64,000 nucleotides of DNA from Burkholderiales bacterium (GCA_022843925.1 JALHMS010000007.1:125473-189472), one strand, 5' to 3'. Counted from the first letter of the stretch, positions 1 through 8,492 are shown. The notes: generated from the sequence alone by a model not told the origin. Translations and numbers: made by a program.

Positions 1-540
1 GAATGCTGTGGAGGCGCTTCGACCGGTACGAACGCTTTCGCGGGCACGGCCCGCTCCTACAAGGCCATGGGCCGCTCCTGCAACAGCGTGGCTGCGATCC
101 GATGGTCGGGCGGCGTGACTCTGCTCCTGTGGGAGGGGCCCATGGCCCCGAACGCGGTGAATGCTGTGGAGACGTGTTGACCGGCACCATCGCTTTCGCG
201 GCCATGGGCCGCTCCTACATCAGCGTGGCTGCGATCCGACGGTCGACGGCGTGACCTTGCCCCTGTAGGAGGGGCCCATGGCCCCGACAGCGGTGAATGC
301 TGTGGAGGTGTGTTGACCGGAACCATCGCTTTCGCGGGCACGGCCCGCTCCTACAAGGCCATGGGCCGCTCCTACAACAGCGTGGCTGCGATCCGACGGT
401 CGGGCGGCGTGACCCTGCTCCTGTAGGAGGGGACCATGGCCCCGAACGCGGTGAATGCTGTGGAGGCGCTTCGACCGGTACGAACGCTTTCGCGGGCACG
501 GCCCGCTCCTGCAAGACCATGGGCCGCTCCTACCGGCCCC
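1..540. repeat. Degenerate tandem repeat, 136-158 bp units
   Basis: No gene is seen here. Three full units start at 1, 159 and 295, and a partial fourth at 453. Each begins with GAATGCTGTGGAG and holds copies of a short palindromic word of the type GGGCCGCTCCTAC, with its complement GTAGGAGGGGCCCATGG further on. The second unit is 22 bp shorter because it lacks one palindromic word. Open frames across the block simply follow the repeat and have no start context. The array may continue to the left of the window. It abuts the 3' end of the gene at 545-1024 and could act as a transcript end or structured RNA; that role is inference. Confidence 0.8.
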
Positions 541-544
541 ACCG

Positions 545-1024
545 TCAATCGTTGCACCACCCCCGACCTGCAAACGTCACGCTCTCGCGCGGCAGCTGCA
601 CCTGGATGCGTGACTTGTAGTCGACCGCTTCACACCCGTCGCGCTCGTGTCGGCACTTCCCGTGCGTGCGCACCACCGTGTCGAGGATCTGCACCTGCAC
701 GTGCCCGACAGCAGACTCCACCGATTCGTACCGGGAGAGCACCTTGTTGCCCGGTTGATTGGGGATGCGCATGTTGCGGCGGAAAACGGGGCGCTGTTCG
801 AGCCGCTTCAGTTTGAGCTTCGCACCATTGACGATCACGTGCATGCCACCCTCGCCGTCGGCGGACATCACGCAGCGCCCCCGCCCGTCGAGATAGCTGC
901 AGCCCGACTCTGCGCAATGGCCCGCAGGGTTCGTCCCGAGCACGACGCCTCGCGCTGCCTGGGCGCCGGTCGAAACCAGCGCGAGTAGCGCGAGGACAAC
1001 CGATGACGCATGCGTCCGAGCCAT
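545..1024 (-). CDS. Exported Cys-rich hypothetical protein
   Basis: A 159-residue protein with a clear signal peptide: an Arg/His start, then a hydrophobic run ending in Ala-Gln-Ala near residue 23, so cleavage there is likely and the protein is periplasmic or secreted. The mature part has six cysteines, which could form disulfides, and is basic. I recognise no family. It starts 48 bp downstream of the photolyase stop on the same strand, so it may be the last gene of the long light-linked block. Its stop is next to the tandem repeat that opens the window. Confidence 0.7.
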   Translation of the reverse strand: MARTHASSVVLALLALVSTGAQAARGVVLGTNPAGHCAESGCSYLDGRGRCVMSADGEGGMHVIVNGAKLKLKRLEQRPVFRRNMRIPNQPGNKVLSRYESVESAVGHVQVQILDTVVRTHGKCRHERDGCEAVDYKSRIQVQLPRESVTFAGRGWCND

Positions 1025-1072
1025 GATCCGTCCCCGATGAAGATGCCGGAGACATGATGCCCGAAGGCGGTG

Positions 1073-2524
1073 CTACGCGTCTGCCTTGCGGCCCTTCACG
1101 GCTGTGTAAATCGCGAGCGCTTCTTCGCGCGCCTGCGCGTGGTCGACGACGGGTGCCGGATAGTCCCGACCGATGATCGCGCCGGCGGCCTGCTGGTCGA
1201 TCGGCGGGAGCGTCCAGGGCGCGTGGATGTACTTGCTGGGCACGCGCGCCAGTTCCGGGACGTACATCCGGATGAACCGGCCGTCCGCATCGAACTTCTC
1301 GGACTGCGAGACGGGGTTGAAGATGCGGAAGTACGGCTGTGCATCGCATCCGGTGGAGGCCGCCCATTGCCAGCCGCCGTTGTTGGCCGAGAGATCGAAA
1401 TCGTTCAGGTGATCGGCGAAGTACTGTTCGCCACGGCGCCAGTGCACGTGGAGGTCCTTCACCAGGAAGGACGCTGCGACCATGCGCAGGCGGTTGTGCA
1501 TGTATCCGCTCTTGTTGAGCTGCCGCATGGCCGCGTCGACCAGGGGATATCCGGTGCGACCTTCGCACCACGCTGCGAAGCGGTCGGCGCGATCGGTGAA
1601 CCGGAGCGCGTCGTACTCCGGCTTGAAGCTCCGCTCGACGACGTGCGGGTTGTGCCACAGGATCTGGAAATAGAAGTCGCGCCAAACGAGCTCGGAGAGC
1701 CAACCCTGCGCGCCCTCGGTGCCTCGCGCCCGGGCAGCGCGCGCCAGCTCCCGGATGGAGATCGTGCCGAACCGCAGATGCACCGACAGATAGGACGGCC
1801 CGCGCACCGCCGGAAAATCGCGCCGCTCCTTGTAGGCGTCGATGCGCTCCACGAACTCGTCGAACAACCTGCGGGCGCCGGAGGCGCCGAGGGGGATCTT
1901 CAGCGTCTGGAGATTCGTCGTCTCGAACCCCATCGACGCCAGACTCGGGATCGTCCTCCCGGCGTCCGGTGCCGGTGCCGGTGCCAGCGCCGTCGCATGC
2001 CGCGCAACCGGATAGCTCTGCAGGAAGAAGTCGTCGACGCGCTTCAGCCACGCCGTGCGGTAGGGCGTGAACACGGTGTACGGCGCGCCGGCCTGCGTCA
2101 GCACCTCGTCGCGCTCGCAGACGACCTGATCCTTGAACGTGCGCAGACGCCGGTCGTCGGCCGCGAGCGTGGCTTCGACGGCGGCGTCGCGCGCGATCGC
2201 CTGCGGTTCGTAGTCGTGGTTCGTGTAGACGGCATCGACACCGAGTGCCCGCGCGTGGGCGGGAACGAGGTCCCGCGCACGCCCGTGCAACACGGTGAGG
2301 CCACCGCCCAGCGCCTCGAGCGCGGCCGCGAGTTCCGTCACCGCATGCCAGATGAACTCCACGCGCCGGTCGGCGCGGGACGGCAGCGCATCGAGGATCT
2401 CGGTGTCGAAGACGAACACACACCAGACGGCCCGGGCATCGCGGAGGGCGTGGTACAGGGCGGCGTGGTCATCGGCGCGGAGATCGCGTCGAAACCACAC
2501 GAGGGCGCGGTCGATCGTCTTCAT
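1073..2524 (-). CDS. phrB: Class I CPD deoxyribodipyrimidine photolyase
   Basis: Repairs cyclobutane pyrimidine dimers in DNA with blue/UVA light, using reduced FAD plus an antenna chromophore. The 483-residue length matches class I enzymes. The N-terminal alpha/beta antenna domain begins with the usual LVWFRRDLR motif. The C-terminal half carries the FAD and DNA-binding core: GYPLVDAAMRQL, NRLRMVAASFLVKDL and NNGGWQWAASTGCD, followed by the RIFNPVSQSEKFD motif. It lies in the same minus-strand array as folE2 and the lipid genes, downstream of a 21-bp repeat, and the LitR-like gene at 11151 is the likely controller (inference). Very sure of the family. Confidence 0.97.
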   Translation of the reverse strand: MKTIDRALVWFRRDLRADDHAALYHALRDARAVWCVFVFDTEILDALPSRADRRVEFIWHAVTELAAALEALGGGLTVLHGRARDLVPAHARALGVDAVYTNHDYEPQAIARDAAVEATLAADDRRLRTFKDQVVCERDEVLTQAGAPYTVFTPYRTAWLKRVDDFFLQSYPVARHATALAPAPAPDAGRTIPSLASMGFETTNLQTLKIPLGASGARRLFDEFVERIDAYKERRDFPAVRGPSYLSVHLRFGTISIRELARAARARGTEGAQGWLSELVWRDFYFQILWHNPHVVERSFKPEYDALRFTDRADRFAAWCEGRTGYPLVDAAMRQLNKSGYMHNRLRMVAASFLVKDLHVHWRRGEQYFADHLNDFDLSANNGGWQWAASTGCDAQPYFRIFNPVSQSEKFDADGRFIRMYVPELARVPSKYIHAPWTLPPIDQQAAGAIIGRDYPAPVVDHAQAREEALAIYTAVKGRKADA

Positions 2525-2536
2525 GGGGGGCTGAAG

Positions 2537-2652
2537 CCCTGCGCCGCCGATCTCACGCCCTGCGCCGCCGATCTCACGCCCTGCGCCGCCGATCTCACGC
2601 CCTGCGCCGCCGACCTCACGCCATGCGCCGCCGATCTCACGCCATGCGCCGC
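2537..2652. repeat. 21-bp tandem repeat, about 5.5 copies
   Basis: Direct repeats of a 21-bp word (plus-strand form CCCTGCGCCGCCGATCTCACG) at 2537, 2558, 2579, 2600 and 2621, plus a partial copy to 2652. The array begins inside the last codons of the NTF2-like gene and fills the gap to phrB. Read on the minus strand, each unit contains TGA in the frame of the upstream gene, so the real stop is followed by several more in-frame stops. It looks like slippage or duplication of the gene's 3' end. Confidence 0.9.
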
Positions 2653-3056
2653 ATGAGCCACCGGATGACCGGGCCGATACCCGGCAGCTTCGCGTACAGC
2701 TCCTCCCCCGTATCCCAGTAGTCGCGATGGTTCGCGATTCTGCCGTCGGCTGCGAGGGTCAGGTGCGATGCGCCGTGGATCCGCCACGTCTGCGCGGGGC
2801 GGAACTTGCGCAGCCGGAAAGTGAAGTCCCAGATGAGCACGGCGTCGGCGCCATCCACGATGCGCTGCATGACCTTGAAGCGTGGTTCGTGCATCTCCTC
2901 GAACATGTGTCCGAAGATGGCCTGGATGTCGACGAGCGCCCTGACGTCGTTGAAGGGATCCTTGAAGGTCGCGTCCTCGGTGTAGATCTCGCCGAGGCGG
3001 GCCACCGTCTCCGGTGCGAGCGTCTCGAAGAAGCGGACGATGCCGTCGAGGTCCAT
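2637..3056 (-). CDS. NTF2-like (SnoaL-type) small protein
   Basis: A 139-residue single-domain protein starting MDLDGIVRFFETL, with the pattern of nuclear-transport-factor-2-like folds: YTEDATFKDPFNDVRA near residue 27, then an FxxMFEEMHEPRFKV segment and a W/F-rich beta-sheet half (VLIWDFTFRLRKF, TWRIHGASHL). Such folds bind small hydrophobic ligands or act as isomerases or hydrolases; the substrate is unknown. The start is 1 nt after the TGA of the SDR gene, so the two are translationally coupled. Homologues accompany CFA/FAD/DUF1365 lipid loci in other proteobacteria (established knowledge). The last codons fall in the 21-bp repeat. Confidence 0.85.
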   Translation of the reverse strand: MDLDGIVRFFETLAPETVARLGEIYTEDATFKDPFNDVRALVDIQAIFGHMFEEMHEPRFKVMQRIVDGADAVLIWDFTFRLRKFRPAQTWRIHGASHLTLAADGRIANHRDYWDTGEELYAKLPGIGPVIRWLMRRMA

Positions 3057-3057
3057 G

Positions 3058-3831
3058 TCAGAGCCCCGTGAATCGGTGGGCGATCGGGAAGTACCACCGG
3101 TAGGGCAGCAGACGGAAGAACTTGAGCCAGCCGGTGAATCGCTTGGGATAGTGGATCTCGAAGTGGCCGCGTTCGATGCCCCGCAGCGTGAACGCGGCGG
3201 CCTCGGACGGCTCGATGAGCGCAGGCATCTTGAAGTCGTTGCCGTCGGTGAGCGGCGTGCGCACGAAGCCCGGGTTGACGACGTGCACGGCGATGCCCTT
3301 CGGTGCGAGATCGAAGTAGAGCCCCTCCGCGAAATTGATGAGCGCGGCCTTGGTGGGGCCGTAGGCGAGCGCCTTCGGAAGGCCGCGATAGCCGGCGACG
3401 CTCGACACGATGGCGATGCGACCCTCGCCACGGCGGAGGAACTCGGGGAGCACGGCGGCCGTGACATGGACGACGCCCTGCACGTTCACTTCGAACAGCT
3501 TCCGGACCACTTCGGCGTCCAGTTCCCACGCCCGCATCGCCTGGTAGCTGCCGGCCACCAGCAGGACGTCGTCGATGCCGCCCCAATGCCCGACGAGCGT
3601 CGCATGGGCGGAGTTCACCTGCGCGGCGTCGGTGACATCGAGCGGCAGCACGACCGTTCGCGGGTCCTTCGTCGCCAGCACGTCGAGTGCCTCGCGCTTG
3701 CGTGCCGAGAGCGCGACGCGGGCACCGGCGTCGATGAGGGTCTCGGCGAGCGCGGCGCCGATGCCGGTGGACGCACCGACGATCCAGACGCGCCGGCCGC
3801 GCCAGTCACGCACCGTGGGATTCATGGCCAT
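3058..3831 (-). CDS. Short-chain dehydrogenase/reductase (SDR)
   Basis: A 257-residue classical SDR, cytosolic and NAD(P)-dependent. The Rossmann glycine motif is VGASTGIGAA near residue 18, the NAG-equivalent region is LLVAGSYQ, and the catalytic Ser and Tyr-x3-Lys are in IVSSVAGYRG and AYGPTKAAL. The C-terminal tail is aromatic and basic (GWLKFFRLLPYRWYF) and could bring the enzyme to the membrane, which fits lipid or ketone reduction in this locus. Two ATGs are 6 nt apart (3831 and 3825). A short GTGTC/GACAC palindrome sits just upstream. The gene is separated from the DUF3833 gene by 227 bp, so it may have its own promoter. Confidence 0.9.
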   Translation of the reverse strand: MAMNPTVRDWRGRRVWIVGASTGIGAALAETLIDAGARVALSARKREALDVLATKDPRTVVLPLDVTDAAQVNSAHATLVGHWGGIDDVLLVAGSYQAMRAWELDAEVVRKLFEVNVQGVVHVTAAVLPEFLRRGEGRIAIVSSVAGYRGLPKALAYGPTKAALINFAEGLYFDLAPKGIAVHVVNPGFVRTPLTDGNDFKMPALIEPSEAAAFTLRGIERGHFEIHYPKRFTGWLKFFRLLPYRWYFPIAHRFTGL

Positions 3832-4058
3832 CTAGTGTCCCGACACGGAAGTATCGCGATGTCGCAACGCGCCGCGCGGCAGCATGCCCCGTTGCGAATC
3901 CTCGCCAGATGTCCGATCCGGCTGTGGTTCGCGCCTTGCCGGATGCCCCGCGTCGCGCTCCGACGCCGGACCAATGCAGTGCTCACCCATAGTCCACTCC
4001 TCTCCGCCCGACGATGCCGCGATTGCGATCAATGCTTGCGAACGTCCTTGTCGAGACA
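3832..4058. promoter_or_regulatory. Intergenic gap with two inverted repeats
   Basis: A 227-bp gap inside the minus-strand array, with no coding sequence I can support. Next to the SDR start is the palindrome GTGTC-CC-GACAC (3835-3846), preceded by A; the same word with one change occurs at 34334-34345. A second inverted repeat, ATCCGGC-N15-GCCGGAT, lies at 3916-3944. I see no convincing -35/-10 pair, so whether these are operators, a terminator or a repeat family is open. Confidence 0.4.
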
Positions 4059-4586
4059 CTATCGATCCCGCTTCCGGAAACTCAGGTTGACCTGCGCGAC
4101 CTCGAAACCGAGCTTCGAGATGCTCGAGCGGTTCAGCATCGTGCGTTCATCCATCAGATACATCCAGTCGTCCACGTCGAGGTGCACCGTGCCGTCGCCC
4201 CGGGGGAAGTCGAGCACGTAGCGGAAGCGGAAGGCGTTGCCGGCGGTCTCGCCGATGGCCTCGCCCACGACATCGGCAGCTCGCCCGATGTAGCGGTCGC
4301 CCTGCTTCGTGAGGGTCCACACGCGCTTCTGCGTGCGACCGTCGGAGTAGGTGAACGATTCGTCCAGCGTACCCGTGTCGCCTTGCCAGCTCGCGAGGAT
4401 CAGCACGGTGAAGCGCTGCGAGATCGTGCCGTCGCGGTTGCGGACGATACCCCACGCGTCGATGGTCCCGTCGAAATAGGCTTTCAGGTCGAGGACGGGC
4501 TTCTCGTCGCGGAAGTCACGGATGTCCACCGACGAGCAGGCGGTGAGCGCGAGAAGGCAGAGCGCGAGCAGGGAACGGCGTGTCAT
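4059..4586 (-). CDS. DUF3833-family lipoprotein
   Basis: A 175-residue protein with a lipoprotein signal: MTRRSLLALCLLALTAC, lipobox Leu-Thr-Ala-Cys with Cys17 the acylation site. The mature part matches the DUF3833 pattern: an FDG near residue 39, AWGIVRNRDG, then paired beta strands ending DDWMYLMDERTMLNRSSISK. Function unknown; the family sits in CFA/FAD/DUF1365 clusters and is held near the membrane, so a lipid-binding or transfer role is plausible but unproven. The start overlaps the transporter stop by 4 nt (ATGA), a tight operon sign. Confidence 0.88.
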   Translation of the reverse strand: MTRRSLLALCLLALTACSSVDIRDFRDEKPVLDLKAYFDGTIDAWGIVRNRDGTISQRFTVLILASWQGDTGTLDESFTYSDGRTQKRVWTLTKQGDRYIGRAADVVGEAIGETAGNAFRFRYVLDFPRGDGTVHLDVDDWMYLMDERTMLNRSSISKLGFEVAQVNLSFRKRDR

Positions 4587-5890
4587 GGAGCAGCTCCGGC
4601 GGAGGATCGGACGGAAAGCTCGCGGTCGATGGGCGCGAGCCACAGGAGAACGGCGGCGGCGAGTTGCAGCAGGCAGGGGACCAGCGCATACATGGCGGAC
4701 AGGTCACCCATCGGCGGCTGTGCCGTCCCCGGGCGGTACCCGATGAGGCCGAGCACCGGCAATGCGACGCCCGCAGCCAGCGCCAGTTCCATCTTCTCGG
4801 TGAACTGCCAGAAGCCGAAGTACGCACCTTCGGCGCAGCCGGACCGGTCATGGTCGATGACGTCGGCGAGCAGCGAGGGCGGGAGCGCGAGCTGCGAGCC
4901 GTACGCGATCCCCGAGAGCGCGCAGACCATCGCGAACGCGATGCCGTCGCCGGGGCCGAGCAGGAAGGCCCACGCGAAGGCGACGACGCTGGCGCCCATG
5001 CCCGCCGCCCAGACGCGCTTCTTGCCGAAGGCGCGGGACGCCCGTACCCACAGAGGCATGCCGAGCGCGCCGAACAGGAAATAGATGCCGAGAAAGACCG
5101 CGTTCATGTCGGACCGGTCGAGCACGTCCTGCACGAAGAAGAGGATGAGCGTCGCGGGGATCGCCGCCGCGATGCCGCTCACCATGAAGACCGCGAGCAG
5201 CCAGCGGAACGACGGATTCGCGAGCGGCGCGAAGATGCTCGACAGGGGCAGCAGCCTCGCGCCGGTAGCACCATCCGCCGGCCGCGGTGCGAGGAAGAGC
5301 GTGATGCCGGCGCCGGTCAGGAGCACCGGGATGAACACGAGACTGAACCGGCGCAGCCCTTCGGCGTGGCTGCCGCCCTGGGTGAGCAGTTCGGGCAATG
5401 CCGCGGCGACGAGCACGCCGATCACGCCCACCGCACCGCGCGCCGCGGTGACGCGGGTGCGCTCGTGGTAGTCGGGCGAGAGTTCGGCCCCCTGCGCGAA
5501 GTAGGCGATGGCGCCGAGGCTGAATCCGAGGTACGTGACGGCGAGGGCACCGCACAGCCAGACGGTGAGGGCGACGCTGCCGATGCGGGGCGGATGGAAC
5601 AGGGCGAGCACCCCGCAGCCGAGCAGCACGACAGCCGCGACGATGAAACCCTGTCGGCTGGTGCCCGCGGCCGCGCGACGATCGATCCACCAGCCGATCA
5701 GCGGGTCCTGCGCGGCGTCCACGATCCGCGCGAGCAGCAGGACGAGTCCGACGGTCGCGAGGGGCAGCCCGAGTTCGTCGGCGTACAGCTTGGGCACGTG
5801 CACATAGACGGGCAGCACCGCCATGGCGAGCGGCAGGGCGAACGCCGCGTACGCCGCGAGCCCGGCGGGGCCGAGGACTCGCGCGGTCAT
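4583..5890 (-). CDS. MFS transporter, GPH (sugar:cation symporter) type
   Basis: A 435-residue integral membrane protein with about 12 hydrophobic segments. The family loop after helix 2 is present (ARIVDAAQDPLIGWWIDRR, the GPH DP-xIG motif), and a matching loop occurs in the second half (DVIDHDRSGCAEGAYFGFWQF). GPH members import glycosides or other small solutes with a cation, but the copy in Rhodobacter-type lipid loci has no proven substrate. The start overlaps the stop of the chalcone-isomerase-like gene by 4 nt, and the stop overlaps the DUF3833 start. Transport of a lipid precursor is only a guess from context. Confidence 0.9.
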   Translation of the reverse strand: MTARVLGPAGLAAYAAFALPLAMAVLPVYVHVPKLYADELGLPLATVGLVLLLARIVDAAQDPLIGWWIDRRAAAGTSRQGFIVAAVVLLGCGVLALFHPPRIGSVALTVWLCGALAVTYLGFSLGAIAYFAQGAELSPDYHERTRVTAARGAVGVIGVLVAAALPELLTQGGSHAEGLRRFSLVFIPVLLTGAGITLFLAPRPADGATGARLLPLSSIFAPLANPSFRWLLAVFMVSGIAAAIPATLILFFVQDVLDRSDMNAVFLGIYFLFGALGMPLWVRASRAFGKKRVWAAGMGASVVAFAWAFLLGPGDGIAFAMVCALSGIAYGSQLALPPSLLADVIDHDRSGCAEGAYFGFWQFTEKMELALAAGVALPVLGLIGYRPGTAQPPMGDLSAMYALVPCLLQLAAAVLLWLAPIDRELSVRSSAGAAP

Positions 5891-6432
5891 TTCTGTCCCA
5901 GCAGCGCCGCTCGGAGCTTGGGTTCCCGCGTGCGCGGATCGAGCCAGATCGAGAAGAAGGCGCGGGCGAATTCGGGGTCCCGGACGATGCCGGTCGAGCG
6001 GTCCTGGTGATAGAACTCCACCCCGACACCGGGGCGGAACACGCCAGTGATGTGCTGGCCCTTCGCGACGTCGGGAAAGGCTGCGATCATGAAGGCACGC
6101 CACTTCTCGAGGCGTCCGTCGTCGCCCAGGCCGAGCCTCCGGATCTCGTCGACGCTCGCGTCGGCGAGCTTCCGACCCTGGAAATCGCGGGCGTACCGGA
6201 TATCGAGCGCAAAGGATCGATCCCATCGCCACTCGGTGCCGGAGATGGGGCCGGCCACCCAGAGCGACGCGTCGTACAGGAGCAGCCCGAACCAGCGCAT
6301 GCGCCCCTGGCCGACCTGCCGGACCTCGGCGTCGGAAGTGGACAACTCGGCGATCGGCAGGCGCGTGTTGGCGTCGACGATCGAGGCGCCGACGAGGGCC
6401 AGCGCGAGCAGCAGGCGGACGATTCTAGACAC
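5887..6432 (-). CDS. Chalcone isomerase-like exported protein
   Basis: A 181-residue protein with an N-terminal signal peptide (to about residue 21). The core reads GRMRWFGLLLYDASLWV, FALDIRYARDFQGRKLA and EKWRAFMIAAFPDVAKGQHITGV, the pattern of the bacterial chalcone-isomerase-like family (Chalcone_3). In plants, relatives with this fold bind fatty acids, so a periplasmic fatty-acid-binding role near lipid-modifying enzymes is reasonable; isomerase activity is not implied. It overlaps the CFA-like gene by 8 nt upstream and the transporter by 4 nt downstream. Confidence 0.85.
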   Translation of the reverse strand: MSRIVRLLLALALVGASIVDANTRLPIAELSTSDAEVRQVGQGRMRWFGLLLYDASLWVAGPISGTEWRWDRSFALDIRYARDFQGRKLADASVDEIRRLGLGDDGRLEKWRAFMIAAFPDVAKGQHITGVFRPGVGVEFYHQDRSTGIVRDPEFARAFFSIWLDPRTREPKLRAALLGQK

Positions 6433-7651
6433 GCTTCAGCTCGACCTGGAGAACATCGATCGTACGCGCCCGGAACCCGGCCTCGCAGTAGGCGAGGTAG
6501 AAGTTCCAGAGGCGGACGAATCGATCGTCGAAGCCCTTCCCTTGAAGCTCGGGGACGCAGCTGTTGAAGCGGTGGCGCCATCGGCGGAGCGTCTCGGCGT
6601 AATCGAACCCGAAGGCGGTGGCCTGGCCGACGACGAGGCCCTGCTGGAATGCGCGATCCCTGAAGATATCCTCCGAGGGGAGCATTCCTCCGGGAAAGAC
6701 GTACTGCTGGATGAAGTCGGTGCCGTTGCGATAGCGCGTGAACAACTCGTTCGCGATGACGATCGTCTGGATGACGGCCCGGCCGCCGCGCTTCAGGGTG
6801 TCGCGGACCTTGCGGAAGTAGACGGGCCAGTAGTGCTCGCCGACCGCTTCGAACATCTCGATCGAGACCACGTGGTCGTACTGGCCGCGGACGTCGCGGT
6901 AGTCGACCAGTTCGAACGTGGCACGGTCGCCGATTCCCTGTGTGGCGATGCGGTGCTGCGCGTGCGCAAGCTGCTCGGTCGAGAGCGTGATGCCGTGGAC
7001 GCGGCAGCCGCGCGTACGGACGGCGTACTCCGCGAAGCCCCCCCACCCGCAACCGATCTCCAGCACGCGATGCTCAGCCGTGAGGCCGAGGAGGCGGCAG
7101 ATGCGCTCGTACTTCGCCATCTGCGCCTGCTCCAGGGGGCGCTTCGCCTGCCCTTCGAACATCGCGGCCGAGTACGTCATCGTGTCGTCGAGCCAGAGCC
7201 GGTAGAAGTCGTTGCCGAGGTCGTAGTGCGCGTGGATGTTCCGCTTCGCCTGACCGCGGCGGTTGCCGCGGAAAAGATGGCGCATCCGGTAGGCGAGCCC
7301 GCCCCACCAACGCCCGTAGATCGCGCGCTCGAGCGCGGCGTGGTTCGCCGCCGCGAGTTCCAGCAGGGCGGTGAGATCCGGGGAATCCCAGCGGCCGGCC
7401 ATGAAGGCCTCTGCGAAACCGATGTCACCCGAGCGGATGATGTCGGCGCAGACCTCCCAGTCGTGGAGGCGCAGCATCGCGTGGGGCCCCGTGAACCCGG
7501 AAGAGAAGGTGCGGGGGATGCCGTCGGGGCCGATGAGATCCAGCCGTCCAACGCGGAGTCGTTGCAGAAGCTTCAGCAGGAATCGGGCAGCGCGAGACTC
7601 GGGCTGCGCCGTGATGGGGTAAGTGGTTGCGGGCATGTCGTCCGGTTTCAT
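6425..7651 (-). CDS. CFA synthase-like lipid methyltransferase (UfaM-like)
   Basis: SAM-dependent enzyme acting on unsaturated acyl chains of membrane phospholipids, 408 residues. Class I SAM motif VLEIGCGWGGFAEYA near residue 180; CFA signatures HYDLGNDFYRLWLDDTMTYS before it, VSIEMFEAVGEHYW with the active-site Glu, and FYLAYCEAGFR near the C terminus. With an FAD oxidoreductase and DUF1365 upstream it fits the methyltransferase of furan-containing or related methylated fatty acids rather than a housekeeping Cfa. I chose ATG at 7651 because the region further upstream is a promoter/operator. It has its own promoter within the array. Confidence 0.9.
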   Translation of the reverse strand: MKPDDMPATTYPITAQPESRAARFLLKLLQRLRVGRLDLIGPDGIPRTFSSGFTGPHAMLRLHDWEVCADIIRSGDIGFAEAFMAGRWDSPDLTALLELAAANHAALERAIYGRWWGGLAYRMRHLFRGNRRGQAKRNIHAHYDLGNDFYRLWLDDTMTYSAAMFEGQAKRPLEQAQMAKYERICRLLGLTAEHRVLEIGCGWGGFAEYAVRTRGCRVHGITLSTEQLAHAQHRIATQGIGDRATFELVDYRDVRGQYDHVVSIEMFEAVGEHYWPVYFRKVRDTLKRGGRAVIQTIVIANELFTRYRNGTDFIQQYVFPGGMLPSEDIFRDRAFQQGLVVGQATAFGFDYAETLRRWRHRFNSCVPELQGKGFDDRFVRLWNFYLAYCEAGFRARTIDVLQVELKRV

Positions 7652-7713
7652 CGCGTCGTTTCGCGGGTCGGTGGCAGCGGTCTCGGATGGAGCGAAACCC
7701 CGGTGTTGACACT

Positions 7714-7749
7714 GTCTACCAGTATGATCCGCACGGTAGACGGCGTCAA
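7714..7749 (-). promoter_or_regulatory. Promoter with overlapping operator for the CFA-like gene
   Basis: On the minus strand, -35 TTGACG (7749-7744) and -10 CATACT (7726-7721) are 17 bp apart. A perfect inverted repeat GTCTACC-N14-GGTAGAC (7714-7741) has one arm in the spacer and the other just past the -10. An operator here would block RNA polymerase. The site fills most of the 94-bp gap between DUF1365 and the CFA-like gene, and the -35 overlaps the DUF1365 stop. Control by the LitR-like protein at 11151 is inference. Confidence 0.55.
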
Positions 7750-8492
7750 CTTCTCGAATGGAAGGGCACACCCTTCCACCAGAGTTTCAACGCCTGCCAG
7801 TGGATGCGGGCGATCACGCCCAGGGTCATCCACGGATACGCGAAGAAGCACCGCGACAGCGCCCCACCCGTGAGCGGTTCTCCCCGCCCCGCAATCGATG
7901 TGAGCAGAAGTTTACCGTCACCATCGTCGTAGTCGATGCGAATCCTGGTTCGTTCCGTGCCCGCATCGAACTGGAACCGGTAGTCGCCCGAGACGGTGCA
8001 GAAGGGGGAAACGTGAAAGACCTTGCGCGCGCCCACGACATCGCCGGGGACGATCGGCTCGCCGTCGTTCCGTGCAACGAGGTAATTGTGGTGTTCCCCG
8101 AACGTGTTGTTCACTTCGGCCAGCACGGCACGAAGCCGCCCCGCCCGGTCATGACACAACCAGAAACTGACGGGGTTGAAGACGTATCCGAGCACCCGCG
8201 GGAACGCCTGCAGCCAGATGTCGCCGTCCACGTCGTCGAGTCCGGCCGCCGCCAGTGTCGCGCGGATCCAGGGAAGCAGCGGAGAGCCGTCCCGCGGACC
8301 GTGATCCGCACGGCGGAAGGTCATCAGTCCGAACGGATCGAGACGCCGGCACCCGCCCGCGGCATCGATCTCCGCGACCCGCAGACGCACGAAATACACG
8401 GGATAGATGAACCGGTTCCGCGCTGGCCGGACCCGGTGATGCATGACTTCGCCGCGGAACAGCAGGGCGTCGGGGTGGGCCGCGGTGGTCAT
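7746..8492 (-). CDS. DUF1365 protein
   Basis: A 248-residue DUF1365 member: opening LLFRGEVMHHRVRPARNRF, then FPRVLGYVFNPVSFWLCHD and VLAEVNNTFGEHHNY, and a C-terminal PWMTLGVIARIHWQALKLWWKGVPF segment. The biochemical role is unresolved. The family is nearly always between an FAD-dependent oxidoreductase and a CFA-type methyltransferase, as here, so it is assumed to help make modified fatty acids. The start codon at 8492 overlaps the oxidoreductase stop (ATGA). Confidence 0.92.
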   Translation of the reverse strand: MTTAAHPDALLFRGEVMHHRVRPARNRFIYPVYFVRLRVAEIDAAGGCRRLDPFGLMTFRRADHGPRDGSPLLPWIRATLAAAGLDDVDGDIWLQAFPRVLGYVFNPVSFWLCHDRAGRLRAVLAEVNNTFGEHHNYLVARNDGEPIVPGDVVGARKVFHVSPFCTVSGDYRFQFDAGTERTRIRIDYDDGDGKLLLTSIAGRGEPLTGGALSRCFFAYPWMTLGVIARIHWQALKLWWKGVPFHSRS

